Of a stretch of 64,000 nt of DNA, positions 46,201 to 58,572 are shown in pieces (position 1 is the first letter of the stretch; every line of letters starts with the position of its first letter). The DNA is from Prunella strophiata (lineage: Eukaryota; Chordata; Aves; Passeriformes; Prunellidae), in assembly GCA_036583965.1 (NCBI GenBank), contig JAZBQD010000014.1:38984990-39048989 (forward strand), given 5' to 3'. The translations under genes were made by a program, and so were the position numbers. The notes under the pieces were generated by a model, which was not told where the DNA came from, searched no databases, and saw only the letters and a program-made list of their open reading frames with translations.

Positions 46201-47690
46201 CAACTGCTGCTCCAGCTGAGCCCCGTGGTCTCACCAGGCAAAGGTCAAAGATGCTGACAAAGAGCACCTTTTAAAAATCACTGAGATATCTAACCTCTGC
46301 CACCAGACAAAAGTTAGATGTGAAAAATCCTCTTGAGATCCTTGCAAGGGTTCTAAACCTCTGCATGAGCTGAGCCAAGTGGCTCTATTTGAGAAAGGTA
46401 CCTGGAAACTAAGGTTAGAGGAAGGAAGTGTTAATTTAGGTGCAGGCTATGGGTAAAAGTGACAGCACCTCCCAGAATGAATAGATTGCTATACAGCAGT
46501 AGAAATCAGGGAGGGCAGAGGTCTTTTGTGAGGGGCAGGGAGGAAAATCCTTCAGCCTGTGAACTGCAGCAGGGAAGGGAGCAAGGGAGCACCTGGTCGC
46601 TATTTACCACTTTCCTGCTCTCTTCTGCCCTCTGCTCCACTTGGCTGTGAGCAGTGATGGTGTTAATCAGTTTTCAAAGATGGCATTTCTTCTGCATGAC
46701 ACTGTTTACTCTGGGTGTAGGAGGAGGTGACCCACTGATTATCCTGATGGACCAAAGGAGCAGAAAGTCAAGTTTCAAGCTATTGCTGTGACTTAAGAAG
46801 CATGCAACTCTTTTGCCTCTGGACATAATCAAGTCAACATGTTCAGTATTGGTTTATGCTTTAAAAGCAAAGTAAAAGCAGATGAAGTGTATTTATAAGT
46901 TCATCAGCCAATGAATGATGAAATGGAAAAAGAAATTAATAGGAAAGTGTCAGCCAGGATAGAGGAGGGAATCAGTGTGAAGTTCACATTCAGACCAACA
47001 ACTTGGAGTTAATTCCAAAGACAAGGATATCTTGATTTACAGTAGAAAAAAATTGACACCTTATCAACTCTAAATTTAAATGTAAACCATAAAAAAATAG
47101 TGTGAAGAAGATCCTTTTGCCAGATTACTTCAGGCTAGGAAGGTTAAGGGGCACTTAGGTTTGGCCACTTGAAAATGTGTGGCTTTGATTTAAAGCTCAA
47201 AATCTTAAATAAAAAGGGGAACATAGAAAACAATGCTACAACAGGGAAACCTAGTCTCCCTTACACTTCCCAGATCCAGATAAACTTGGGTCTAACACTG
47301 AGAGTAGAGAAGAGAAAAGTAGAGGAGGAAAAATGTCTCTTTGCTCTGTGCTTTTCTGCTCTGCTAAAACTGCTGCTTTTTGTGCAAGGAAAAATCTAAT
47401 ATTTAAAAGCTATTTTCAGTAACATGAAATACAGGGACAAGCAGAAGGAAACAGCAGCCTTGTTAAATGAAATGTGGGGGCAGGTTAGTAACAGTGGATA
47501 CCATCACTGAACCATCCATCTTTTAAAAATTATTTAGGCAGTTGAGAAAAAGACTTTATATTTCATAAAATTCTCCTTGCCTGACCTAGTCCAGTATTTA
47601 AGAGAAAGAGATATGAGGAAAGCAGCATAATGAAACCCAGCCCAAATAGGCCAGACTAGAACAAAGGAGTTGCCGTTGATTTTGTGTCAA
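43228..47690. other. Intergenic, no gene recognised
   Basis: Mixed composition. It contains a purine-rich stretch near 44265-44312 (GGAAGGAGGAGG words) and an imperfect tandem duplication around 45570-45630 (ATGCAAAATGTAATTTTAAT then ATGCAAAAGGTAATTTTAAT). Open frames at or below 110 codons are unrecognisable. Confidence 0.5.
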
Positions 47691-47820
47691 GCTTTGCCAC
47701 AGTTTGACTGTGTGAGCTGGAGCAAGTCTTTATGTCCATGCTGCCATCAAAGGTGTGATTGCAGCTCATATATTCATGCCCTCGAGCACTCTTTGCATCA
47801 GTTTAGCCATCTGTACCAGA
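47691..47820 (+). mobile_element. MIR-like SINE relic, apparently interrupted
   Basis: The core GCCACAGTTTGACTGTGTGA followed by GAGCAAGTC (47695-47728) and the downstream CATCAGTTTAGCCATCTGTA (47796-47815) match consecutive parts of the MIR consensus I remember (core ...CTGTGTGACC...GCAAGTC, then CCTCAGTTTCCTCATCTGTA). About 60 bp of unrelated sequence separates them, suggesting a nested insertion or divergence. Confidence 0.55.
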
Positions 47821-49396
47821 GCCATCATACACTTTTACCTCCTTTAAAGGCTGCAGCAAAGACTGACGTAATCCAAGTTTGCAAAAGCTTTTGTGGTCTA
47901 CTGATGAAAAGCATAGAAATGAAAGATGCTGTAATATTTCTACTTATTGAACCTACTGGTACAGCCATGTGTCTTGCTGCTGGAAGAATCCTTTAATAAA
48001 ACAAAATCCATTGCTCATCCACTTTTTTTTCTGGCTGCAAAACTATCGCTGTGAATTGACGCAGGCTTAAAAATCTAAGCCAGAGCACAGAACTGAGCAA
48101 TACTACACATATACATGTTCTTGGCAGTGCCTTGGTGCAGATCATGACCACGATCTGTTTAATGAATGTATGTTATTTAATGATCCATCCGGTGTTGATT
48201 TAGAAAGGAGCAAATTGGAATATTTGTGCTCAAATGGCAGCTAGGAGAAGATGGCTCAAAACGAGCTGTTCCCTTGGTTCTGGTAGATCTCAGGGCTAGA
48301 AGCAGCCCCTTGAAATGGCTTTAAATGAGCCTGAGTGGAGTTTACACATTGATGTTCATAATACAATTCATGTTTCAGAAAAGTAATAACTGAGAACACA
48401 CGCATAATAGAGGCTCGGTGAACAAAGCTTGTAATGTATCATTTGCAAGGAATATTTCTTTAAAAATGTAAAGCAGGAGTATCACTTATCATTCCCACAT
48501 GGAATAAGTGGTGAAAAGGTTGTGGAAATAATTTTTATTGTTATCATATGTTTTCCTAAATGTTGCTATAGGAGTAAACCCTTTTTGGTATTGCTTAAAG
48601 TATTGCTATTGTTTGGCATCCAGCATTACACTTGTGTTTGAATAGTTTGCCCTTGTAGCATCCTTCTTTGCCTTTGTTAAGTCAGAGATAAATATACCAT
48701 TGTTTTCATGGTGTATAAAAACTATTCAGTCTCCTGCTGGGTGACTGAATACTAAAAGAATGGCAGGAGTGATCTTAGTGGAATAACACACTCGGACAGC
48801 TTCTCTTTGGACTAAGGGACCATGGTTTAATGCTCTGATCTAGTTTCCTTCCATTCCCTTGCTCTAGGATGGTGCACACAGCTCCTGGAGACACTGGACG
48901 ACTGTATGACTCTCACTGCTACCCAACTCCTCCTCTGAGGAGGAATTTGCAGCCTGGAGCAGGTCTGTAGGACTTCAAGATGAATAAAACTTCCTACAGT
49001 TCGTTTCATTTGACTTGTGTGGTCAAAATGAATCATTGTTGGTCTCCTGTGAAAGGTGATCAAGGAGGTTCTGCTAAAAAATGTGTGAGTGTCTCTCAGA
49101 ATGTATTTCAAGTTTTAGAAAAACATGGATATGTAGGGGATGAGGTAGTTTTCAATGTTCCGTTTTTATGGTTTTCAGGGGAATACTTGAAGTTTGGAAT
49201 AAGGAATAAATGCATTGGTTCTTGCTTGCATTTTTTTGTCGGTACATCTGATTTTCTGACCATATATTGCCACTTCCATGTGAAAGGCACAGCAGGTCAG
49301 AGTTTTATTCCATGGAAAACAGCTGCAGTAAGTTAGCAGACATCCTTCACTATGTTGCAGCTGTTGAGAAACAGTTGAGTTCTGATGTCAATGGAC
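47821..49396. other. Intergenic, no gene recognised
   Basis: AT-rich sequence with no visible gene or repeat. An isolated TGAGGTAG word (49140-49147) would be a let-7 seed match on the minus strand but stands alone. Confidence 0.5.
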
Positions 49397-49626
49397 ACCA
49401 GTGCCCCATCCCTGGAAGTGTTCAAGGTCAGTGTGGTGGTTTTAAATAGTTTGATTTTTGGTGAGGGGGGAGAAACCATGAGTGGGAAAAACCCACTAGA
49501 GTCAGGTTGGATGGGGCTCTGAGCAACCTGGTTTTAGTGAAAGTTGTCCCTGCCTATGGCTGTGGTGTTGGAACTCGGTGATTTTTAAAGTGCCTTCCAA
49601 CTCAAACCATTCTATGATTCTATAAT
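49397..49626 (+). mobile_element. CR1 LINE 3' end with a 69-bp insertion
   Basis: + strand CR1 terminus: CCCCATCCCTGGAAGTGTTC, AAGGTCAG, then after an interruption GGTTGGATGGGGCTCTGAGC, AACCTGGTTTTAGTG, TGTCCCTGCC and the typical end CCATTCTATGATTCTATA. Between 49432 and 49500 sits a foreign 69-bp segment flanked by GTCAG direct repeats (49427-49431 and 49501-49505), listed separately. Confidence 0.92.
49432..49500. mobile_element. 69-bp insertion in CR1 with 5-bp target-site duplication
   Basis: The segment interrupts an otherwise continuous CR1 sequence exactly between two copies of GTCAG, only one of which is expected in CR1. It starts TGTGGTGGTTTT, like the 5' end of songbird LTRs, and ends ACCCACTAGA. 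This suggests a transposition event followed by deletion, or a very small non-autonomous element. The family is unknown. Confidence 0.65.
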
Positions 49627-49933
49627 ATATCATACCTAACCATATTTTTAAATATATTCACTTCTATCAAAAGTAATGGAGTCTGGGATCACCTGACTCA
49701 ACTCCAATTTCACTCTTCTCTATGTGAAAATTAAAAGTGAAAACAAGTGCTTTTCTTATGCTTAAAGAGATACAATGCACAAATATAAAGAGAAACAGAC
49801 ATTAAGATATGTAGGTATGTAAAGGACTCAGTGTTTTAGAAGCTCAGTGAGTCCCCAAGGGCTTTCAAAGAGACTGGGAATCTCAAGATGCTGGCAGGGT
49901 CACTGAATGAGGTACACTCTTAGGGCTTGTCAC

Positions 49934-50485
49934 TGAATCACAGAATGGTTGTGATTGGAAAACACTGTGAATGACACCTTATCCACCCACACCCTGCCCA
50001 AGCAGGGCCACGTAGAGGAGTGGCCAAAAACTGTGTCCAGGTGTCTTTTGAATATCTTCAAGGATGGGAAACTCCATAATCTCTCTGAATAATATGTACC
50101 AGTGTTCAGTCAACCTCAAAATGAAAAAGTGTTTCCTAATTTTTGGGAGAAATCTCCTGTGTTTCAACTTGGTCCCATAACTGTGCACCACTGAAAAGAG
50201 CTTGGCTCTGTTTTCCTTATCACCCTCTCTTCAGGTGTCTATACACACTGATAACATCCCCCCTTGGAGCCTTCTCTTCCCTAGGCTGAACAGTCCCATC
50301 TCAGAGCCTTTCCACAGAGAAGAGAAGTTCCCATCACTTTATCCTCTTTGTGGCCCTTGGCTGAACTTCTCTTCAGTGCGTCCACGTCTGTCTTTCACTG
50401 GGAGCCCTGATCTTGACCCAGTGCTTCAGGTGTGACCTCACTGGTGCTGTGGGAACTGCCTCAACCTGCTGGCATCATGCTGGGT
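49934..50485 (-). mobile_element. CR1 LINE 3' region, minus strand
   Basis: The reverse complement of a longer CR1 3' part is readable on the + strand: GAATCACAGAATGGTTGTGA at the 3' end, then GTCCAGGTGTCTTTTGAATA, CACCACTGAAAAGAGCTTGG, CTGATAACATCCCCCCTTGG, AGCCTTCTCTTCCCTAGGCT, CAGGTGTGACCTCACTGGTG and CCTCAACCTGCTGGCATC. Diverged, 5'-truncated, and without an open reverse-transcriptase frame. It lies about 310 bp from the + strand CR1, tail to tail. Confidence 0.9.
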
Positions 50486-53400
50486 GCATTTATTACAACC
50501 ATGTTCCTTTTGACATAGTTTATCATCTACAGGATTTGCAGTGTTTTAGTGTTCTCAGAGGCATCCAGTTTTCTACTTTGAACTCGTGATCATACCTAGA
50601 GAAAGAGCATATCCTGGATCCAGTGATAGATGGACAAACTAGTGCATCACTGGCAAGACTATACCTCTAGAAAACTTAATTCAGGGATGGGAAAAGGAAG
50701 CAGAATTCCTAGAATTTTCTGAGGAAAGCTCAGCCCATGCAAGCAAGATGGGCAATATCCATCACCTGCAAAAGAAAGGCCTTTGATTGTTCAGCACAAG
50801 GTCAGAACTTCTGTAGGTGGAGCACAGCCAGGACCTCTCCAGCCTGGCAGCTGCCATGGTCTCTGGACACTGTGGGTTGATACAATGCCCAGAAAACTTT
50901 AATAAATTAGCCCTGCTGAAAAGAGGTGATAAATATTTTTGCTGGTTAACTCATAGAAAAGCTGTGCAAGCCAAAGGAGAGAGTGACCTGCTGCATGGCC
51001 TTGCCAAGGCCTCCTTACCCCTCTTTCTCCCTTCACACTCCTCCTTGCTGAATACCAGTACAAAATCCTTAATGCCTCGTGTGCCAGGGCTATGCAGGGA
51101 GTTACCCTGGGGATTGTCTGCTATTTTCTACTACACAGTATTCCTTCATAGACCAGGTCTGGTAATACAAAACCTGCAAAATACCAGGAAAAAATTCCCT
51201 GGAAACTGCTCTGATACTGCTGCTGTTCCCCTTTTACGGGCATGGAGTTACTTAATTTCAGGGGCAGCACAGAGAAATCCATGTCTCTGCAGGAGCTTGC
51301 CATTAGCTAGGAATGACATGGTACTCTCTACTATGTGGGCTAACATCCATAGGAAAGGGGTGAAGACCTGCCTGAGCCTGCAATCACATTACACATACTT
51401 CATTTAGTACCCTGTGAGGTGCACCACAGACATTTTATCAGATAAGCAACCTCTTGCATTGAAGTGTAGCAATTCAATAAACTTATATCTTCCTTTAAAA
51501 ACAACTTGCTTTCAAACAATGGTGCACAATGTCAAAAATACATGTTGTGTAGCTTACATCAAGTTTTAATCTCATTTTCAGTAATTGTTTAAACAGAAAT
51601 GTTTCATTTTATGTAAACGTTAACATTATGCTAAGCTGTATTCTACTTCTGTGTACTAACAAAGGTCACAAATACAGTAATAAGTGTTTGAGGTTTGCAG
51701 GACTGCTTTGATGTAAATTCTATTTGCCACTGGTATTCTTCATTTACCACATATATCCCTAGAGAACAGCTTGCCTGCATAGCTCATAAATTTGTTATAA
51801 ATCATAATGCTTCTATTACATCATTTCCAACCTATCCGAGCTAAATACACAATGTGATTTTTTTTTTCTCCCTATGTGAAATTTCCAGTTTGGTGGCATA
51901 TCTGCTGCATAATAAATTCCAGACAGTCATTCTTTCATGGTATATCTAATGTCTGCATTTTGGACTCAATCTAGTTGATTATTGAAATCTGTGGGAGTCT
52001 GCCAGAAGTTACAACAGGACTAGAATTGTGTCCTCTTTGTATCTAACTTGCCTTTGTTAGAGTAGCATGCTGGTTTGGAACCAGTTTCTAATGAGAATAT
52101 ATCTGGAGCTGCAAACACCAAATGTACTAATTGTCTGCTGAAATGCTGAGTTTAGTGCCAGCAGTAAGTGTTGGGTTTCTAATTCAATGCTGTTTGTTTT
52201 CTCTTGTGATTTATGCCACAAAATTCATCTGTTACACTTCACAACAAAGGCAAATGAGGAAAATGTTGGCTAACAATGAGCATTTCTGCATTCTGGCAAA
52301 AGAAGGGCACCATATTTCTGTTTGGTTTCTACTATGCATACTTTAATTCCAAAATAGGGAAGGGGAAAAAACGATGTTATGTGACAGTATTAGCAATGCT
52401 ATTTATTAAATCTTGTTGAAAGATAAGTCTTAGTGTAAGCCCCCATTTGCAAGCTTTTTTAATACACATTAGTCTCCAGAAGTGCATATTGTATTGAATT
52501 CAGTGGAATTATCCATATGCATTCAGTTATACAGTTCAATGTCTGCAATGTTGTGACTTTCTTTGGTAGGAAGTAGAAAGGTGAGATCAAACTCCTGGTT
52601 TATAATATTCAGAAATACTCAGACTAAAGATGGCAAATGGATCAAAGTCATAGTAAACTGTGGTCTGCTTTTTATCAGGGACATAATTTGGTGCTTACAT
52701 GTCAGTCTACCTGTTTTTTTGCTTATCTCTGGTAGCAACATAATGATGAATAAAACTAAAACTGCTGGAATAATTAAACATTACGCCCTGCATCTCTGTA
52801 GTGCTTAGCACAGTGAGCCAAGCATTTGCCATAGCTTCTTGTTTCCCTGCTCTGGTCTGGCTGGAAAACCCTTGGGTGTAGGCAGCCTTCTGCTGATGAC
52901 TGTATTGACAGCTGCCATTTCCAAGAGCTTCCTTCTCCACCCCAGGCAAACCACCCTGCAGGGGAGCACTGTACCTGCAGAGCTGAAGCATGAGTCAAGA
53001 AGACAGACACAGCAATAGCTCAATAAGGTACATTTTTCTTGCCAGCAATTTCCCACATAGCCCAAGTCCATTTAAAACACAAACCACCTATCAAGAAGTC
53101 CCTTGAAATTATTTACTGTTTTATGATTGCAAAGTATGGCAACATAATACTTTTAATGGAAGCCCAAATAAATGGCATATGCTGCAAAGTGTCTAGGAAT
53201 GGGTTTTATGAGCTTGAATTCTCACGTCACGCACTGGTAGCAATCATGACTTCAGCAAATGCCTTGGGGACATAGAAGAGCATATATAGAGTTTTAATAA
53301 AAGTATAAACTGATAATATTTATTTTAAAAGTGTATTATCACACTGAGAGAGCAGGTGGGGGAAATGTCGCAAATAATGAAAGGGTTTATTGTTGCAAAG

Positions 53401-56400
53401 TGCTTTGCAAGTGTTACAATATGTTAAAAATAGTGCTCTCCAGGAAAGGCATTGGTTGCACAGGGCAGTCCCACTAGCTCAGCTCATAGGCAAGCACCAC
53501 AAAGACTCTGTGGACTGGAGCTAAGGGGCAGCATGATGATCATGCTGATGGCTCATGGCAATGGACATCTGCCCTTGGACTGTCTGGTCCAAAGAGCTGA
53601 CACAGGAGCTTAGTGGTTTATGGAGACCAGGGTATATGGGGCATGTTTGGGTGCATCCCTGAGCCCTGGTGGAATAAACTGTTATTAACTGTGACTATCC
53701 AGACCTTGACATCCTTTCAAGCATGTTTGGTGGCAGACTGTAACCAGCCTTTAGTCTTTGGTGGGAGCCATTTTCTGTACATATTGCCAAGTTAAGACAG
53801 TGGCTATGTGACTGCTTCAGCTAGAAATGTTTTAAAACCAGCTCTGGTGTGCCTCAGTGTTCTCATCCTCTTCCCATCCCATAATATACTCATCTCCATT
53901 TTTGTTTTAAAATTTTAATATTATAGTACCAGAAACATGATTTATTTTTCTGATTACTAGTTGAAATGAAATTCCTTTACAACTGATTAAATATCCCATG
54001 TATAACCTTCCTCTCCTCAAAACTTTAGGATCACACACAGTTATGAAACTATTCCCCAACTGATGTATTTATGATCAAGCATTTCTTGGCCTTATTTGGT
54101 GTGTGTTTAGCTGTTTCAATATGTGTTCAGTCCAGATATACTCAGCAATCAAACAGTTGTTGTATATGAAATTGCTTTATGAATCACACTAGTGGTGCCA
54201 TTCCAATGGCATAAAAGAGTCACACCACCACTGTTTCAGTGTCCATCCCTGGTCCCTCCCAGAAGATGAATTCAGGAAGGTGTGTGAGTGCTTAGGCATA
54301 TCAAGATTAGGATTTGCAAAGTGTCCAGAGCAGATGCCAAATAGTGAGTCATGAGAGAAAAAAGCAGAAATCATCTAGGGACCTGAGTGCAAACCTACCC
54401 CACGCAGGTGAGTGCCATAACTTTGGTACCACAGTCATCTTTAGACATATCTATTTAGACCTGTACTTGTCACTTGAGCTGTGCTGAAGTGACAGATCCC
54501 ACACACCACAATCCTGCTGGATGTCCCTGCTGATGTGGATTCAAGTCCCTGCAGCGTGATCCATTGCTGCAGATCCATGGGGACACATCAGAAAGGCCCA
54601 GGGTAGAGACAGATATGCTGTAGAGAGTGAGGAGAAAAGGGAAGATTTTTCTCCTGCCCTGAAAGATGAAGTGTCACTGAGTTCACAAGCTCACCACTCA
54701 TCCTCAGCAGAGGGCTTATGACAGGGTGTGTGAGCTGTGTGAGAGACTGGCAGTGACTGGAAACTGCAGAGTTTAGCCCCTTTGCCTGCAGTGAGGGCTC
54801 CTAAATCATCTGGGGGAGGCATCCAACAGCTTTACCCTAACCCACCACATGTGAGATACCATATGTTTGCTGAACTAGTGTTTTATGGGAAATGCAAATC
54901 ATAAAATATCAATCATGCTCTTGCTTCTATGAATGTCCCCTTTGGACCTTGCTGCTGTCCTGAGCATTCTTGCTGCCCTCATGCTTTGGTCCAGCAGTGT
55001 GGATCCCCCATGTGCATGAAGCATCAGGTGACCCCACTAACATCTGCTCCCAGCACCTGGATGGTTGCAACAATACACAGCAAGGGTGGAGGGGCTGTGT
55101 TTTGGGGATGGGCAGCAGACAATCCTCTCCTGAGTTTGTTAGCATAGAAGCAGGAAGGAGCCTAGGAAAAAACCTGCATCCCAGCAGCCCTGCTTATGGC
55201 ACTTCCCAACGTCTCTTGCTCCCATCCATGAACAAAGGCTCCCCCACTCACCCTGCATCCAGGCAGTACTCAGAACCCACTGGTGTAATATGGGCCCTCT
55301 TCTCCACAGGGAAGGAGAAAATCCTGGGCCCAGTGGATTTACAGGCAGGCAAAACTCAGAGACTTACTCTTTATTCTAAAAGCACTTGATAGATGGATTT
55401 CACCATTAGTATGAAGTCCTACACCTCCTTTCAAACTGCTCTGTGATGTGACTGCTAATGTACTACAAGACCAGCATTTATAATGAAACTGAAATTTTTA
55501 TATTTATGCACATTGTCTATTGGGATAAAGTAATTAATTTTTTACAAAAGCATTTTTCTAAAATGCTCTCGAAAGGTTTCCCACCTAAACATGCTGCTCT
55601 TCTTCCCCCACTAACTTCTTTTTCTCTTCAGTGTGTGGCTTTGGTCTTTGTTTTGTGACTTGTTCTTCTATGAAAAAAAGCTCATGAACCTTCACAAAAA
55701 GGCACTTTTGGCTTATAGCTTTATTCAATAAATATGGTGGATCATAGCAAAACTGTTTTAGGAGCACTTGTGAAGACAAGTCCACTTGCAGAGTACCAGA
55801 ACAAAAAAATTGCTTCCCCAAAGCTTTAGAAAGATTCTTTCTAACATAAAGGAGTCTATTCTGATTTTGGTTACACTTGTACCACACTTTATAAACTGTG
55901 GCCTTTTGAAGTATGAATATGATTTCATTTAGTTCAATTCTTATAAAACTTTCAGGAATGCTTCAGCAAGTCTACACAAGTCTTTCTGAAAGTTGCCCCA
56001 GCTCAGACAAGCACCAACCCTGTGGCTACAAACAAGTCCCCAGCTGCCGTAACTCCAGGGCAGGAACCATCCATGGAACAGGAGGGTGAGAGTCAGCAAT
56101 TAGCTGTAATCCAAGATTAATACAGTTTTATTGCATGTCTCCACAAATCACAGATTGATGTGGAACTAATGGTTTTCTTCAGTGCTGATTTGTGCTGTGC
56201 TCAGGGGTACAAAATTAAGAGTAAAAAGATTGCTTCTCAGTAATTAGCACTTCAGTTGCTGTTACTGTAATTAACTAATAAAATTCATGAAGAACAGTTC
56301 ATTGTATCTATATTTTTTCCTCTCTCTCCCATGCTGTTTTAATACTTTTCCTTAAAATTTCTCTTTTTTCTGCTAGAAGTGCAAAAGAATAAAAACAATA

Positions 56401-58001
56401 ATGAAAACACAGTGCATTACAGCACAGATCTGAAGTGCTGTTGCTGTTTGTATTCTAACACTTAAGCTTCATGAGGGATAATTCTCTTTGTAGATGCAGG
56501 AGAGACTGGTCAGTGTGGAAGGCCACAGGAGAGCTGAGGCAAGGAGGGTGGTTTTTTCCCTTCAGTTTTATCCTATACTAAAAGCTTTGAAGGAAGGTTT
56601 GACCCAGGTCTCTCAAAGCTGAGGCACAGCATGTCCAGGGAGGATTTCACCAGGTGCTTATGCAAGCTGGCTCTCAGCCTTCCCCACTTGCCCACTTGTG
56701 GCTTTGGCTGCTCATGCTGACTAGAGGAACTGATGTGAGGTTTTCATTTGATTGCAATGCCTAATGTAGGTTAGGGGGGTGGATATAGGTGCTAAACAGG
56801 TGCTCTTGGTCCAGAAACAAGCACCTATTCTGGGAAATGCACCTTAAAAAGGGGGATGAAGAAACAAAGGAAACAACCCTTAAAATAAATATTTCTCTTT
56901 CCTATGCAATGGCTCTACCAGATGAAACAGAGAAGAGCTGTGTTTTTGGAGTTCCCTGCAGTTAAGTAATCTTTGTCTGGAAATTAATAGAAACATTTGT
57001 GCCTCCTGCTGAGGGCTGTAGTCTTATTCACAGGCACTGGAGAGAAAGCACCTTTCTCCATGGCACTTCAGCAGGTTTGCATGATACCAGGCTCAGGGTA
57101 GTCTGAAAATATGTCTGTGAAATTTTTCAGGGTGCCAATGCTGATGACTTGGGGTATATGCTTAGTTTTGTGTGCCCAAGGAGGTTGTCCAGTGGAAGCT
57201 ACCTGAATATCCAAAGGGATAATCTTTGGAAGTAATTGTAGAACCCAAGATCTTCACTGGGACAATCCAGGCAAGTGCCTTCACCCAGCAGTCACTGCAT
57301 TCAAACACAAGCTTTGATTTTTTCAGTAAGGTAGGTGCAATTATGACAGGCTTCTCTAGACTGTGTAGTAAGCTATAGAAAGGTGCACTCTTGCAGGGTT
57401 CAGGGTGTCAAGTTGAGCCACACAGGAGTTACTGAACAGCCCTGACTGCTCCCAGGAGCTCAGACCTGGCACAGACCCTACACTGTCCTCCTGGCTCCCT
57501 CCTCCTGCTGCTGGACCCCTTGGATCCTGCTTGACCACACAGGCTCCTGCCTGACCACACAAGTTTTTCTATGGCTCCTCCTGAACTTTGTCACAGGCCA
57601 GCATCTCAGCTTGTTTTGGTTCAGCCATTTCCAGCCAGCTTAGATTGAGAGGGTGGAAACAACTAGGGAGAGGGGAGAGGAGATGCTGTCCCTAGCAGCA
57701 GCACAGATTTATGCCTAGCTAAAGACTGTTCGACTCCAGTCTCATCTTCCTTCACACACATTTTCTGCTTTTTATTTGTCCCCTTTGATTCCTAAAATTT
57801 CAGGTGTAATTTGCTTTCTTCTTCCTCTGTCTCACACACTTCCTTTCTTCTCCATCTCCTCGAGCTGGCACCACTTGCTGGGTGCAGGCAGGGTGACCTG
57901 TTTGCTGCACACATCTCAGCCAAGCCCAGCACTGCATATGGATCTGTGGCTCTGGAAGAGGTACTGCATGAAAGCAGACTGTGACAGCACCAAACATGGT
58001 A

Positions 58002-58059
58002 GCCAGCATCACTCTGATGTTTCCATTCTGGCCAGCATCACTCTGATGTTTCCATTCTG
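58002..58059. repeat. Perfect tandem duplication of 29 bp
   Basis: The 29-bp unit starting GCCAGCATCACTCTGATG and ending CATTCTG occurs twice, head-to-tail, without differences (58002-58030 and 58031-58059). It is probably polymorphic. Confidence 0.95.
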
Positions 58060-58527
58060 CCCCTTTGGGCTGCATGGCAAAAAGAGCTGAAGGAGAGAGG
58101 CAACAATAATTGGAAAAACACTGTAATTCATGTGGGGTGTAATAGAAAGTGCCTGGAGTTTAGTGCAAACCTCTGTATGTACTCATGCTTGGTCCTAGGA
58201 ATTGCAAGTGAGACTTGGGCCTGTGAAACTCAGCAGGAGGGCTCCCACTTTGCCTTTGAGCTATTTCCTCTGTGAGGAAAGGGTGTAGGGACCAGGCTAC
58301 GAGGAATACTGAAGGACACAGGGAGGGCTGCTCAACATTTCTATGTGTCCTTTGCTACACGGCATGAGCAAGGAGAAAGGAAGTGTCTGGAGATCTAAAA
58401 CAGATTAAAGGAGAGCCATCCTTTTCATCCTCTGAAAAGATTGCTTAGTAGGACAAAAATTTTAAACTTATGGATAATAAATCCATATTTATTAAATATA
58501 TACTATAATCATAAGTAGTATATATAA

Positions 58528-58572
58528 ATATATATTTATATCAGTTGGATTGATATATATTTATATCAGTTG
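58528..58572. repeat. AT-rich direct repeat (20 bp, 25-bp period)
   Basis: ATATATATTTATATCAGTTG occurs at 58528-58547 and 58553-58572 within a (TA)-rich block that starts near 58480. Confidence 0.9.

Noticed and set aside
48900..48960. TCCTCCTCTGAGGAGG resembling the reverse complement of the HMGA2 acidic tail
   Set aside because: Translation of the minus strand does not give the expected Glu/Ser-rich tail and there is no matching splice acceptor.
49140..49147. TGAGGTAG as a let-7 site in an HMGA2 3' UTR on the minus strand
   Set aside because: It is the only such match in the area; the HMGA2 3' UTR carries several, and no HMGA2 coding exon is nearby.
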